From contig CABUOF010000029.1 in assembly GCA_902493125.1 (NCBI GenBank), forward strand, positions 1 through 24,726: a stretch of 24,726 nt of DNA, written 5' to 3'. Every line of letters starts with the position of its first letter. Within the stretch, counting starts at the first letter, position 1. The position numbers and the translations under genes were made by a program. Source of the stretch: an uncultured Collinsella sp. GTDB lineage: Bacteria > Actinomycetota > Coriobacteriia > Coriobacteriales > Coriobacteriaceae. Under the pieces are notes generated by a model. That model was not told where the DNA came from. It saw only the letters and a list, made by a program, of their open reading frames with translations, and made no database searches. This document shows positions 1-7,547 of the stretch, piece after piece.

Positions 1-336
1 AAGCTGATAAAGGGCGCCCGTAACCAGGAGAACTACCGTGAGTTCTCGCAGTACCCGGCCGTTGAGCACGACCTCGCTATCGTGGTCGACAACACTGTGA
101 CCTGCGAGGATCTTGAGCGTCGTATTACGAGTGCCGGAGGCAAGCTGCTCGAGGGCGTGCGCCTGTTCGACGTCTACCGCGATCCCATCCGCATCGGTGC
201 GGGCAAGAAGTCCATGGCCTTCGCGCTTACGTATCGCTCCGACGACCACACGCTCACCAGCGAAGAGGTCGAGAAGGCGCACCAGAAGATCGTCACCAAG
301 GTGTGCAAGGGCGTAAACGGCGAGGTCCGCTCGTAA
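1..336 (+). CDS. pheT: Phenylalanine-tRNA ligase beta subunit, C-terminal fragment
   Basis: This is the 3' end of a gene that begins outside the window; 111 residues are visible and the TAA stop is at 334-336. The fragment matches the ferredoxin-fold anticodon-binding (FDX-ACB) domain that closes bacterial PheT: a YPAVEHDLAIVVD strand, the E-G-V-R-L-F-D-V-Y segment, the GAGKKSMAFALTYRS strand and a final helix with the TSEEVEKAHQKIV pattern. PheT pairs with PheS to charge tRNA-Phe in the cytoplasm, and this domain contacts the tRNA anticodon stem. The family assignment is from recognition of these motifs. No neighbour of its operon is visible. The stop is followed within 13 nt by a large palindromic repeat that may help end transcription. 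Confidence 0.93.
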   Translation, partial: KLIKGARNQENYREFSQYPAVEHDLAIVVDNTVTCEDLERRITSAGGKLLEGVRLFDVYRDPIRIGAGKKSMAFALTYRSDDHTLTSEEVEKAHQKIVTKVCKGVNGEVRS

Positions 337-348
337 TCTTTGCCGTTC

Positions 349-443
349 GGAACCCGCCCCCTGCGGGGTTTTCACGGCAACGTCCTCGCCGCTTCGCGGC
401 TGTGGGATGTTGCCTTAGAAAACCCCTCTCGGGGGCGGGTTCC
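349..443. repeat. Long palindromic repeat, copy A
   Basis: A nested inverted repeat lies just after pheT. Outer arms 349-360 and 432-443 pair perfectly over 12 bp, arms 365-373 and 418-426 over 9 bp, arms 376-381 and 409-414 over 6 bp, and a central GCCGC-TTC-GCGGC hairpin sits at 388-400. Copy B at 10389-10477 has the same layout, and a half copy C lies near 10580-10625. There is no T-run after the outer stem, so it is not a standard intrinsic terminator. It is probably an extragenic palindromic element of this lineage. Confidence 0.8.
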
Positions 444-571
444 TGCGTTAACCTTGTTGCGAGCGGACCGCACCCTCTTCCGGGTGACCGGAAAGTTGGG
501 AGTGCATGGGCCTTTATTGGACGGTGCGTGGACCTGGGTTAATAACGTACGTATTGCAAGGGCGTGCTGCG
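444..571. other. Intergenic stretch between palindrome A and the nik promoter
   Basis: No gene is supported here. Short open frames crossing it lack ribosome binding sites and recognisable protein features. The only structure seen is a small hairpin TTCCGG-GTGA-CCGGAA at 478-493 without a following T-run. The first bases (about 444-457) resemble the sequence beside half copy C of the palindromic repeat. Confidence 0.5.
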
Positions 572-600
572 TTGTGGGCGGTGCGCCTTTTTGTTAGTAT
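572..600 (+). promoter_or_regulatory. Promoter of the nickel/cobalt transporter operon
   Basis: A -35 like TTGTGG (572-577) and a -10 TAGTAT (595-600) are separated by 17 bp. Transcription would start near 607, giving a leader of about 55 nt before nikM. The dyad at 610-637 lies immediately downstream, a position suited to repression. Confidence 0.55.
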
Positions 601-609
601 GCAGAGTCG

Positions 610-637
610 GTGTTACGGATTGTTGGAAACGTAACAC
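610..637. promoter_or_regulatory. NikR-type operator dyad
   Basis: GTGTTAC at 610-616 and GTAACAC at 631-637 form a perfect inverted repeat with a 14-bp spacer (8-bp arms if one G/C pair is included). From memory, GTGTTAC-N13/14-GTAACAC is the operator form reported for a NikR subgroup that includes Geobacter. It sits between the predicted start site and the ECF transporter gene, which fits nickel-dependent repression. No nikR gene is visible in the window. Confidence 0.65.
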
Positions 638-661
638 GCAACGTTCTGATTGAGAGGGCTC

Positions 662-1747
662 ATGCATATTCCCGATAATTATCTGTCCCCGCAGACCGAT
701 GCCGTTATGGCGGTGGCGATGGTGCCCGTTTGGGTTCATTGCATCAAAAAGGTGCGCGCCACGCTCGATCGCGAGCACATGGCTTTCCTGGGCATCTGCG
801 CCGCGTTCTCCTTCCTGCTCATGATGTTCAACGTGCCGCTACCTGGCGGCACCACGGGTCACGCCGTCGGCGGCGCGCTCATCGCGCTGCTGCTGGGCCC
901 CGAGGCTGCTGCCATTGCGGTTTCGGTCGCGCTGGCATTGCAGGCGCTTCTGTTTGGCGACGGCGGCGTTCTGTCGTTTGGCGCCAACTGCTTTAACATG
1001 GCCTTTGTGCTGCCGTTTGTCGCTGCTATCGTGTTCCGTGCGCTCAACGGCCGTCTGCACGACAAGAGCTGGGGCACCTCGGTTTCTGCCATCGTGAGCG
1101 GTTGGGTCGGCCTGTGCCTGGCGGCCCTGTGCGCGGCAATCGAGTTTGGTATTCAGCCGATGCTCTTTACCAACGCTTCGGGCGCGCCGCTGTACTGCCC
1201 CTTCCCGCTGTCCGTGGCTATTCCGGCCATGTTGATCCCGCATATGCTGGTTGCCGGCGTGATCGAGGGCGTGGCGACGGCCGCCATCTACGGTTTCATT
1301 AAGAAGACGGCGCCGAGCATTATCGTCGGGCCCGAGGCCGTCGATGGCCAGCTTGCTGCCGAGGGCGCTGCTGCTAAGAAGACCTCGCTGGTCCCCACGC
1401 TCATCCTGATCGCCGTGCTTGTCGTGGCCACGCCGCTGGGCCTGCTGGCCACGGGTGACGCCTGGGGTGAGTGGGACGCCGAGGGCGCCGCGACCGCCGT
1501 TCAGGAGGCTGGCGACGACAGCCTGCAGGCTTCGGTCGGCCTTGATACCCCGACCTTTGCCGACGCTCTGCCTACGGGTGATTACCTGCAGGCCTATTCC
1601 GAGGAGCAGGGTCTTGGCTTTGCCGGCCAGGCTGCCATGTATATCCTCTCGGGCGTAATTGGCGTGGCGGTGCTCACCATCGCATTCCGCTTGATCTCGC
1701 TTACGGTCAAGGAAAGCGGTGCTCATGGCAATAGCCGAGCTGCCTAG
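662..1747 (+). CDS. nikM: ECF nickel/cobalt transporter substrate-binding membrane subunit, NikM/CbiM fused to a PDGLE domain
   Basis: This 361-aa membrane protein is the S component of an energy-coupling-factor importer. The start is set at 662 because CbiM/NikM proteins begin Met-His-Ile-Pro, and the N-terminal amine and His2 help bind the metal; an upstream in-frame start at 650 would bury them. Residues 1 to about 215 are the CbiM core, with hydrophobic helices and the conserved G-H-A-V-G-G segment. After a linker, a final part with the ATPLGLLA and WGEW motifs matches the PDGLE (NikN/CbiN-like) domain, so M and N functions are fused. Nickel is preferred to cobalt because of the NikR-like operator and the lack of cobalamin genes nearby; specificity remains an inference. 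Its 3' end overlaps nikQ by 23 nt. Confidence 0.88.
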   Translation: MHIPDNYLSPQTDAVMAVAMVPVWVHCIKKVRATLDREHMAFLGICAAFSFLLMMFNVPLPGGTTGHAVGGALIALLLGPEAAAIAVSVALALQALLFGDGGVLSFGANCFNMAFVLPFVAAIVFRALNGRLHDKSWGTSVSAIVSGWVGLCLAALCAAIEFGIQPMLFTNASGAPLYCPFPLSVAIPAMLIPHMLVAGVIEGVATAAIYGFIKKTAPSIIVGPEAVDGQLAAEGAAAKKTSLVPTLILIAVLVVATPLGLLATGDAWGEWDAEGAATAVQEAGDDSLQASVGLDTPTFADALPTGDYLQAYSEEQGLGFAGQAAMYILSGVIGVAVLTIAFRLISLTVKESGAHGNSRAA

Positions 1748-2561
1748 CTGGCTTGCGACCGAGCAGCGTTACGAGCCCGCGGGGGCTCGGCATCGTGTGA
1801 TGCAAAAGAATGTACTGCACCTGGCGAGCCTGCTTGAGCGGGTTCGCCTGGGTGGAGGCGCGCACGAGGGCGGGTCGATAATCGACCGCGCCCTTTCTTC
1901 CGTTTCGGCCCCGGTGCGCCTGGTGGGGATGCTCGTCTGCGTCCTGTGCGTGTGTCTGACACAGAGTCCGCTGTACCTCATGTTGATGGCGGCGATCGCA
2001 TTGGTGCTCGTTGCCGTGCGCCCCGTACGCGGGCTGCGGGCAACCTTTGTGCCGGCGCTTGGCGCTGCGGGGCTCGCGGTGGTTCTGGCACTGCCTGCCC
2101 TGCTGCTGGGCGCGTCTGCCACGGGCGCCATGCTCAAGATTGCACTCAAAACGTTCATTAACGTGTCGCTGGTACTGGGCGTTTCGTGGACGCTCACCTG
2201 GAACCGCATGTCGGCAGCGCTTAAGATGTTGCGCCTGCCCGACGAGGTTATCTTTACGTTTGATATGGCACTCAAGCATATCGAGGTGCTGGGACGCACG
2301 GCTCACGATCTGTGCGAATCGGTCATGCTGCGCAGCGTCGGTCGCGCGCCCGAGAGATTTTCGCGTACCGATTCGATCGCGGGTATCATGGGCATGACGT
2401 TTATCAAGGCGATGGAATGCAGCCGTGCGATGGACGAGGCCATGCTCTGCCGCGGCTTTGCCGGTGCGTATCCGGCGCTCGCGCGCGCCGGGTTTGGCTG
2501 GCGCGATGCCGTTTACGCGGCCGTTGTGGTGCTGCTCGCCGTGTTGTGCGCGGTGCTGTAG
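1725..2561 (+). CDS. nikQ: ECF transporter transmembrane (T) component, NikQ/CbiQ
   Basis: This 278-aa T component couples the ATPase to the substrate-binding subunit. ATG at 1725 is chosen over GTG at 1719 because an AAGGAAAG ribosome binding site (1709-1716) is well spaced only from the former. Several hydrophobic helices lie at roughly residues 65-145 and at the C terminus (V-Y-A-A-V-V-V-L-L-A-V-L). The cytoplasmic coupling region carries the two short Arg-containing motifs typical of CbiQ: R-S-V-G-R-A in the VMLRSVGRAPERF stretch, and AMDEAMLCRGF. It lies between the M and O subunit genes, overlapping nikM, so the operon order M-Q-O is standard. Confidence 0.88.
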   Translation: MAIAELPSWLATEQRYEPAGARHRVMQKNVLHLASLLERVRLGGGAHEGGSIIDRALSSVSAPVRLVGMLVCVLCVCLTQSPLYLMLMAAIALVLVAVRPVRGLRATFVPALGAAGLAVVLALPALLLGASATGAMLKIALKTFINVSLVLGVSWTLTWNRMSAALKMLRLPDEVIFTFDMALKHIEVLGRTAHDLCESVMLRSVGRAPERFSRTDSIAGIMGMTFIKAMECSRAMDEAMLCRGFAGAYPALARAGFGWRDAVYAAVVVLLAVLCAVL

Positions 2562-2605
2562 CGCGGGCGGCCGAGCCGTCGATGTGAGTAGGGAAGGGCG
2601 ACGTT

Positions 2606-3376
2606 TTGGCAAACGATACGAATGACGCGATGGGCGCGAGCGGCGCTGCTGGCGTCGAGACCACGCCGCTCATCGAGTTTCGCGACGTGGTGTTTTCCTA
2701 TGCGGGGCATACGGTGGTCGATGGCGTTTCGCTGCAGGTGGACCGTGGGGAGCTTGTTGCCCTGCTCGGTCCCAACGGCTGCGGCAAGACGACGATCATG
2801 CGCCTTATCAACGGCCTTGAACTTGTGGACGCGGGTGCGTATCTGTTTGACGGGCATGCGGTCGATGCGGCATATCTCAAGGATTCCGCGGTTGCCCAGC
2901 GGTTCCATCAGCGCGTGGGCTTTGTGTTCCAGAATGCCGATGCGCAGCTCTTTTGCGCCACGGTGGGCGAGGAGGTCGCGTTTGGCCCGGCCCAGATGGG
3001 GCTGCCGGCAGACGAGCTCGAGCGCCGCGTGCGCGATGCTATGGGGCTGTTCCAGGTTGCCGACCTTGCCGACGCCTCTCCCTATCAGCTTTCGGGTGGG
3101 CAAAAGAAGCGCGTGGCGCTGGCTGCCGTCGTGTCGATGAACCCCGATATCCTGGTACTCGACGAGCCTACCAACGGACTTGACGAAGACTCTTGCGACA
3201 TCGTGGTCAACTTTCTACTGGCCTATGTTGCTGCCGGTAAGACGGTCTTGATGAGCACGCACCATCAGGATTTGGTACGACGCCTGGGTGCCCGCGCCAT
3301 CTATATCGACCGATATCACCACGTGGTCGAGGCACCCGTGGCATCGTATGGAACCGAAAGCGGCACTGCGGAATAG
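2606..3376 (+). CDS. nikO: ECF transporter ATP-binding subunit, NikO/CbiO
   Basis: This 256-aa ABC ATPase powers the importer. A TTG start at 2606 follows a strong GGAAGGG site (2592-2598), with no ATG so well placed; the first in-frame ATG is at 2630. Walker A GPNGCGKT is at residues 55-62, the Q-loop glutamine at 109 in VFQNADAQLF, the signature LSGGQ at 162-166, Walker B ILVLDE at 182-187 and the switch histidine at 219. All catalytic motifs are intact. Length is normal for CbiO. It ends the transporter operon; a separate extended -10 follows for the next gene. Confidence 0.92.
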   Translation: MANDTNDAMGASGAAGVETTPLIEFRDVVFSYAGHTVVDGVSLQVDRGELVALLGPNGCGKTTIMRLINGLELVDAGAYLFDGHAVDAAYLKDSAVAQRFHQRVGFVFQNADAQLFCATVGEEVAFGPAQMGLPADELERRVRDAMGLFQVADLADASPYQLSGGQKKRVALAAVVSMNPDILVLDEPTNGLDEDSCDIVVNFLLAYVAAGKTVLMSTHHQDLVRRLGARAIYIDRYHHVVEAPVASYGTESGTAE

Positions 3377-3421
3377 TTGCTGCGTAGTAGGGCTGCGGCC
3401 GTGCGCGTGGCTTGCCGTGAA

Positions 3422-3430
3422 TGGTATAGT
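3422..3430 (+). promoter_or_regulatory. Extended -10 promoter element
   Basis: TGG followed by TATAGT (3425-3430) forms an extended -10 with no good -35. It lies 26 bp before the start of the phospholipase-like gene, so the leader would be only about 20 nt. Confidence 0.45.
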
Positions 3431-3456
3431 TATCCAGGTTTTTATGGGGGGTGGCT

Positions 3457-4305
3457 ATGCCAAGCTGGAACATTCATATCGCTCAGACGGAGCGTTTGCT
3501 GGAGCGCACCGGTGCGCTTGCCAATAGCGTGCGCGACCGCAATGCCTTTTTGTTTGGCTGCGTGGTTCCGGATATTTTCGTGGGCTATATGGTCCCTGGC
3601 ATCGCCGATCCCATCCCGTACCGCATCACGCATTTTGCCAAGCCTGAGCCTATCCCCAAGCCGCGCGAGCATGAGTTTTGGGACATCTATGTGGCGCCGC
3701 TGCTCAAAGGGGCGCCTGTTGGTACGCTGGCTGCCGCGACCTCGATTGTCGAGGAGCGCGAACGACTCAATCGGGTGCATTATCCCCAACGCTATAGGGA
3801 CGCCGAGCCGGTTGCCGGTCCCGGTGCTAGCGAGCTTTCGCTCGCGCCCGATGACGTGGCGCAGTCGCTGCTCGATCTGACGCTGGGAGTTTGGTCTCAC
3901 CTCGTGGCCGATACCGTGTGGAATACACGCGTGAATCAGTACCTGGAGGCGCACGGCGGCAAGCCGTGCGAGGAATTCCGCATTAAAAAGCAAGGCGACT
4001 TTGACTGGTTTGGCAAGACACTCGGCATCGTTTCGATTCCGCGCGCGACCGATCGCCTGTATACTGCGGCGACCCGTTTTGGTCAGTATCCCATCCATAA
4101 GGAGTATGTGCTCAAGACCATTGGCGTTATGCACGAGATTGTACGCGAAAACCCCGGCGAGTCCGATCATCCGCCGTATCGCCTGCTAACCGAGGAGTTT
4201 TTCGATACAACGTTTACCGAGGTTATCGAGCTAACCGAGGCGGGATTTGCGGCTCGCGTCGAATCGCCCGATATGCCTGCGCTTCCCCTGATTGCTAGCT
4301 GCTAG
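3457..4305 (+). CDS. Zinc-dependent phospholipase C-like family protein
   Basis: This 282-aa protein resembles the Zn_dep_PLPC family, relatives of phospholipase C/S1-P1 nuclease folds widespread in Gram-positives. ATG at 3457 is preferred over GTG at 3451 because a G-run (3445-3450) is properly spaced from it. Features seen are the N-terminal PSWNIHIAQ, FLFGCVVPDIF with Asp39, THF with His59, and the family block LGVWSHLVADTVWN with His148 and Asp152. These His and Asp residues are the likely metal ligands. No signal peptide is evident, so it is probably cytoplasmic, and its substrate is unknown. Its stop codon overlaps the stop of the convergent gene on the other strand. Confidence 0.72.
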   Translation: MPSWNIHIAQTERLLERTGALANSVRDRNAFLFGCVVPDIFVGYMVPGIADPIPYRITHFAKPEPIPKPREHEFWDIYVAPLLKGAPVGTLAAATSIVEERERLNRVHYPQRYRDAEPVAGPGASELSLAPDDVAQSLLDLTLGVWSHLVADTVWNTRVNQYLEAHGGKPCEEFRIKKQGDFDWFGKTLGIVSIPRATDRLYTAATRFGQYPIHKEYVLKTIGVMHEIVRENPGESDHPPYRLLTEEFFDTTFTEVIELTEAGFAARVESPDMPALPLIASC

Positions 4306-5375
4306 CTGGCCGGCTTGGCGGTGAATAGCTCAACCCAATTGACTAACAGCTCCCGTCGCAGGGCATCTTCGGTGGAGCGTTCCTGATCGGTCTTTGGGAT
4401 GTAGGAGAGCCCCGCCTTTTTATGGATGAGTTCGGCGATGTTGTTAAAGCTCTTCGTGTCTTTGATTTGCTCATAGGTTATCTGGATAACGTCATAGCCC
4501 ATGCTGGTGAGCGCGGTGGTGCGCTCGGCATAGGAGAGGCTCGCGGCTTCGCCATCGTGGGCGGAGCGGCCTTGGCATTCCAAGATGACGCCCATGCTGT
4601 CGGTGTTGCTCTCGATGAGGATATCGGCGTAGCAGCAGGTTTTGTCATACAGCGAGCGTGCGGCGTCGCTGAGTGGGATGCGCACGTTGTTTGCGATGTT
4701 GATGCCCATGCCGCCTTCGTCGCGGGGGAGCGAGACAAGCATGGAGGTCTGTACTTCGAAGGGCGAGGCGGTCTGCCCCGTCATGTGCTCGGCCGCCCAG
4801 CGCAGTTGTTTGACGCCGCGCAGGCCTGCAGCTTGCTTGGCGAACGCGGCGATATCCGTTGCGGTAAGAAGCGGCGTGCGCTTCCACAAGTTGGTGTCAT
4901 TGCCCTTGGTGTCGTTAACTCGCTCCCAGCCGCAGCTGGGTGGAATGAACTTAAGCGAAATAGCTTCATCGAGTTGTTGTTGCGTTCGCTCGCAGGGCTT
5001 AAACACTGCAAAGGAGCCGCACATCTCGTAGCACGCCATGAGTAACTGGTTGCGTGAGACCTGCGTGGCAAGGCTGAGCAGCGTAAACTCCGGTGAAGTG
5101 ACATCAAACCCATGCTCAGTCTGCCTAAACGACCCGGGAGGCGGCTCTTGGGTTAGCAGACGGCTATGAAATAGCTTTCCGTTCGCGCGCTGCTTTCTTT
5201 CGCTTACGAATCTCCAAACTGGTGTGCCGAGCAAGTCTTTAAATACTGGCTGTTTTGAGTAATGCACCAAGCGATGGTCATGGTCGGGCGACAGGATTGC
5301 CGGATAGAGTCCCAGTATCTGGGGCGGGATGCGATAGTACTGAAAAGCCGTGGGTCCGCAGGCAAGAAATGACAT
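4302..5375 (-). CDS. DUF559/AbiEi-like protein with predicted endonuclease fold
   Basis: This 357-aa protein has two recognisable parts. Residues about 90-125 contain VTSPEFTLLSLA and a downstream MCGSF pattern, similar to the middle of AbiEi-type proteins. Residues about 245-305 resemble a DUF559/very-short-patch-repair-like PD-(D/E)XK domain: Asp251 in YADILIES, Glu266 and Gln268 in VILECQGRSAH, a helix with Y-A-E-R-T, then MGYDVIQITYEQI. Glu-x-Gln replaces the usual Glu-x-Lys, so activity is uncertain. No toxin partner is adjacent. The start at 5375 has only a weak ribosome binding site. It is probably a lineage-specific orphan; function unknown. Confidence 0.6.
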   Translation of the reverse strand: MSFLACGPTAFQYYRIPPQILGLYPAILSPDHDHRLVHYSKQPVFKDLLGTPVWRFVSERKQRANGKLFHSRLLTQEPPPGSFRQTEHGFDVTSPEFTLLSLATQVSRNQLLMACYEMCGSFAVFKPCERTQQQLDEAISLKFIPPSCGWERVNDTKGNDTNLWKRTPLLTATDIAAFAKQAAGLRGVKQLRWAAEHMTGQTASPFEVQTSMLVSLPRDEGGMGINIANNVRIPLSDAARSLYDKTCCYADILIESNTDSMGVILECQGRSAHDGEAASLSYAERTTALTSMGYDVIQITYEQIKDTKSFNNIAELIHKKAGLSYIPKTDQERSTEDALRRELLVNWVELFTAKPAS

Positions 5376-5421
5376 AGCGATCCGATCGTTTGAGCGTTGT
5401 TTGGGCTAGAAAAGCTATCCG

Positions 5422-5551
5422 TTTCGGAAGTGCGGGGAAAAAGACAAATAGGTCAGGCACAAGCGGTATTAAAGCCAACTTTATCAGGGGTTTTGTTGAA
5501 ATAAAAGGGCTTGTGCTCGGAGGTAAGCAATTTTTCCCCGCACTTCCGAAA
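5422..5551. repeat. 130-bp element bounded by a 21-bp perfect inverted repeat
   Basis: Bases 5422-5442 and 5531-5551 are perfect reverse complements over 21 bp. Nested inside, GCACAAGC (5457-5464) and GCTTGTGC (5509-5516) also pair. The interior is AT-rich with no convincing gene. The element lies upstream of the DUF559-like gene. It could be a MITE-like remnant or a lineage-specific hairpin repeat; no target-site duplication was recognised. Confidence 0.75.
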
Positions 5552-5725
5552 ACGCGGTCGATCTGGCTCTTGCTGAAACGATTTAGCAGCGTCCGTTAAA
5601 GTGTGGGTTTGCCACCGGGCGAACACTTTTAGCGCTTGAGACTTTATTTTTGGGCCTCGAAGGGTGGATTTCGCGCTTTTGGTAAAGAAATGAGTGCGTG
5701 TTTTGCCGTGCGGCGGCATTGGCAC
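5552..5725. other. Gene-free stretch between the inverted repeat and the pyk terminator
   Basis: No gene is supported. Minus-strand open frames covering this area have no ribosome binding site or recognisable domain and run through the pyk terminator. A short dyad AAAGTGT...ACACTTT spans about 5598-5630. The stretch may be repetitive in related genomes, which cannot be tested here. Confidence 0.4.
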
Positions 5726-5764
5726 AGAAAAAGGGCCCGGAAGGCGAAGCCTTCCGGGCCCTTT
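5726..5764 (-). terminator. Intrinsic terminator of pyruvate kinase
   Basis: A perfect 16-bp stem (5730-5745 with 5749-5764, loop GAA) begins 28 nt after the pyk stop on the minus strand. It is followed on that strand by a short T-run (complement of the A-run at 5728-5732). Confidence 0.88.
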
Positions 5765-5792
5765 GCAATGCAAATCTGCTTGCAAGTACGAT

Positions 5793-7253
5793 TTAGCGTA
5801 CCTGAGCGACGTAAGCGACGTTGGTCGAGGAGACCTTGTCCTCGAGCTGGACGCTCATGCGGGGATCGCCGGCGGTAGCGACGGTCAGATCGCCGGCCTC
5901 GACGTAGCCGAGCTCCTTAGCGGTCTCGATCGCCTTGACGATCGTGCCGTTGACGGTGCCCTGGGTAATCTCGGCCTGGTGCGGGATAACGCCCCAGTAC
6001 ATGATCATCTGCTGGACGGCCCACTCGTGGCGGGAGAACGCGCAGATCGGCATGTTGGGACGGAAGTGCGAAATCAGGCGAGCGGTACGACCGGTGGTCG
6101 TCGGCACGGTGATGCACTTGGCGCCAACGGTGGTGGCCATGTTCACAGCGGACATACCCACAACGTTGTTAACAACGCGGGTGCCATGAGCGTCGGCCGG
6201 AACCTCGAGCGGAGCGTGGGCCGGGAGGTACTTCTCGGTCTCGAGAGCAATGCTGGCCTGCATCTTGACGGCCTCGACCGGGTACTTACCGGCAGCGGAC
6301 TCGCCAGAGAGCATAACGGCGTCGGTGCCGTCGTAAATGGCGTTAGCAACGTCGGCAACCTCGGCGCGCGTCGGGCGCGGGTTCTGCTGCATGGAGTCGA
6401 GCATCTGCGTAGCGGTGATAACGGGCTTGTAGGCCGCGTTGCACTTAGCGATGATCTCCTTTTGGATGTGCGGAACGAGCTCGGGCTTGATCTCGATGCC
6501 CAGGTCGCCACGGGCGACCATGATGCCGTCGGAAGCCTCGAGGATCTCGTCGAAGTTCTCGACGCCCAGGGCGCACTCGATCTTCGGGAAGATTGTCACG
6601 TGCTCGCCACCGTTCTCGCGGCAAAGCTTGCGAATGCCGCGGACGGACTCGCCGTCACGGATGAAGGAAGCGGCGATGTAGTCGATGTTCTCGGTCAGGC
6701 CAAAGAGGATGTCCTGACGATCGCGCTCGGTGATGGCGGGCAGCGAGATGTTGACGTTGGGCATGTTGACGCCCTTGCGCTCGCCGATCAGGCCGTCGTT
6801 CTTGACGACGCAGGTCATGTCCTGGCCGTCGACGGACTCGACCTCGAGGGCAACCAGACCGTCATCGATCAGGATGAGGGAGCCCTTCTCGACCTCGGAG
6901 GGCAGAGCCAGGTAGTCGAGGGAGATGTGCTCAGAGGTGCCGTGGAAATCCTCGGACGTGGGCTGAGCAGTAACGACGATCTTATCGCCGGTCTTGACGG
7001 CAACCTTCTTGCCGTCGACCAGAAGGCCGGTGCGGACCTCGGGGCCCTTGGTGTCGAGCAGGATGCCGACGGGCAGACCGAGCTCCTTGGAAATACGACG
7101 GACGCGCTCGATGCGACCGTGGTGCTCGTCGTAGGATCCGTGCGAGAAGTTAAAACGGGCGACGTTCATGCCCGCCTTGATCATCTCGCGGATGGTCTCG
7201 TCGCTATCGCAGGCGGGACCCATGGTGCATACAATCTTGGTGCGCTTGTACAT
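5793..7253 (-). CDS. pyk: Pyruvate kinase
   Basis: This 486-aa enzyme converts phosphoenolpyruvate and ADP to pyruvate and ATP, the last ATP-forming step of glycolysis. The start is fixed by GGAGGT four nt before the ATG. Visible family motifs are KIVCTMGPA near the N terminus, RFNFSHG at 33-39, LLDTKGPEVRTG at 65-76, the catalytic lysine 224 in FPKIE, the metal-binding block ARGDLG at 247-252, and ATQMLDSM with NPRPTRAE at 281-298. A regulatory C-terminal domain of normal length follows. It is transcribed alone from a promoter with a consensus -10 and ends at its own terminator. Confidence 0.97.
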   Translation of the reverse strand: MYKRTKIVCTMGPACDSDETIREMIKAGMNVARFNFSHGSYDEHHGRIERVRRISKELGLPVGILLDTKGPEVRTGLLVDGKKVAVKTGDKIVVTAQPTSEDFHGTSEHISLDYLALPSEVEKGSLILIDDGLVALEVESVDGQDMTCVVKNDGLIGERKGVNMPNVNISLPAITERDRQDILFGLTENIDYIAASFIRDGESVRGIRKLCRENGGEHVTIFPKIECALGVENFDEILEASDGIMVARGDLGIEIKPELVPHIQKEIIAKCNAAYKPVITATQMLDSMQQNPRPTRAEVADVANAIYDGTDAVMLSGESAAGKYPVEAVKMQASIALETEKYLPAHAPLEVPADAHGTRVVNNVVGMSAVNMATTVGAKCITVPTTTGRTARLISHFRPNMPICAFSRHEWAVQQMIMYWGVIPHQAEITQGTVNGTIVKAIETAKELGYVEAGDLTVATAGDPRMSVQLEDKVSSTNVAYVAQVR

Positions 7254-7316
7254 TCAGACCTCCATCTGACATCGTCTTGCGCTGATAGATAAACCATAAG
7301 AAATAAAACTGAGATG

Positions 7317-7322
7317 ATTATA
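7317..7322 (-). promoter_or_regulatory. -10 element of the pyk promoter
   Basis: On the minus strand TATAAT lies about 64 bp upstream of the pyk start codon. The best -35 match, TTGAGG, would be 20 bp away, which is long, so only the -10 is assigned. Confidence 0.55.
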
Positions 7323-7392
7323 ACGAAATGACGACCGAATACCCTCAAAAATCGACCGTATGCCGAATTAGAAGTTCATTTTTTGCGGTAAA

Positions 7393-7488
7393 AACGGTAT
7401 ATGAAAAAACTTTATCAACCGTTCTGACCGCTGCTATCTGGGCGATATTTCAGTTTGACGATGCGCCGAAGAAAAAACGTTTTATCAA
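7393..7488. repeat. Repeated AT-rich boxes between pyk and the P-type ATPase
   Basis: The block GAAAAAAC plus TTTATCAA occurs at 7403-7418 and again, with two extra bases between the halves, at 7471-7488. A dyad AACGGT (7393-7398) / ACCGTT (7418-7423) encloses the first copy. The rest of 7254-7545 is AT-rich and holds no supported gene. These could be regulator sites for either divergent gene; no known operator was recognised. Confidence 0.4.
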
Positions 7489-7547
7489 TGTTGAGCATCA
7501 CACGGTCTGCATCGTTGCACTCGAGCCGTGTTTCCAATTGGAATGTT

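Noticed and set aside
303..597. Short plus-strand frames after pheT
   Set aside because: They run through palindrome A and the nik promoter region and have no ribosome binding site.
601..661. Cobalamin riboswitch before nikM
   Set aside because: The leader of about 55 nt is too short and lacks the conserved B12-box. The dyad fits a protein operator better.
5453..5785. 110-codon minus-strand frame
   Set aside because: It starts upstream of the pyk terminator hairpin, crosses it and ends inside the 21-bp inverted-repeat element. No ribosome binding site or domain was seen.
5694..7292. 532-codon open frame on the plus strand opposite pyk
   Set aside because: It is antisense to an intact pyruvate kinase, has a repetitive Asp/Leu/Gly/Val composition, and begins in the pyk terminator region.
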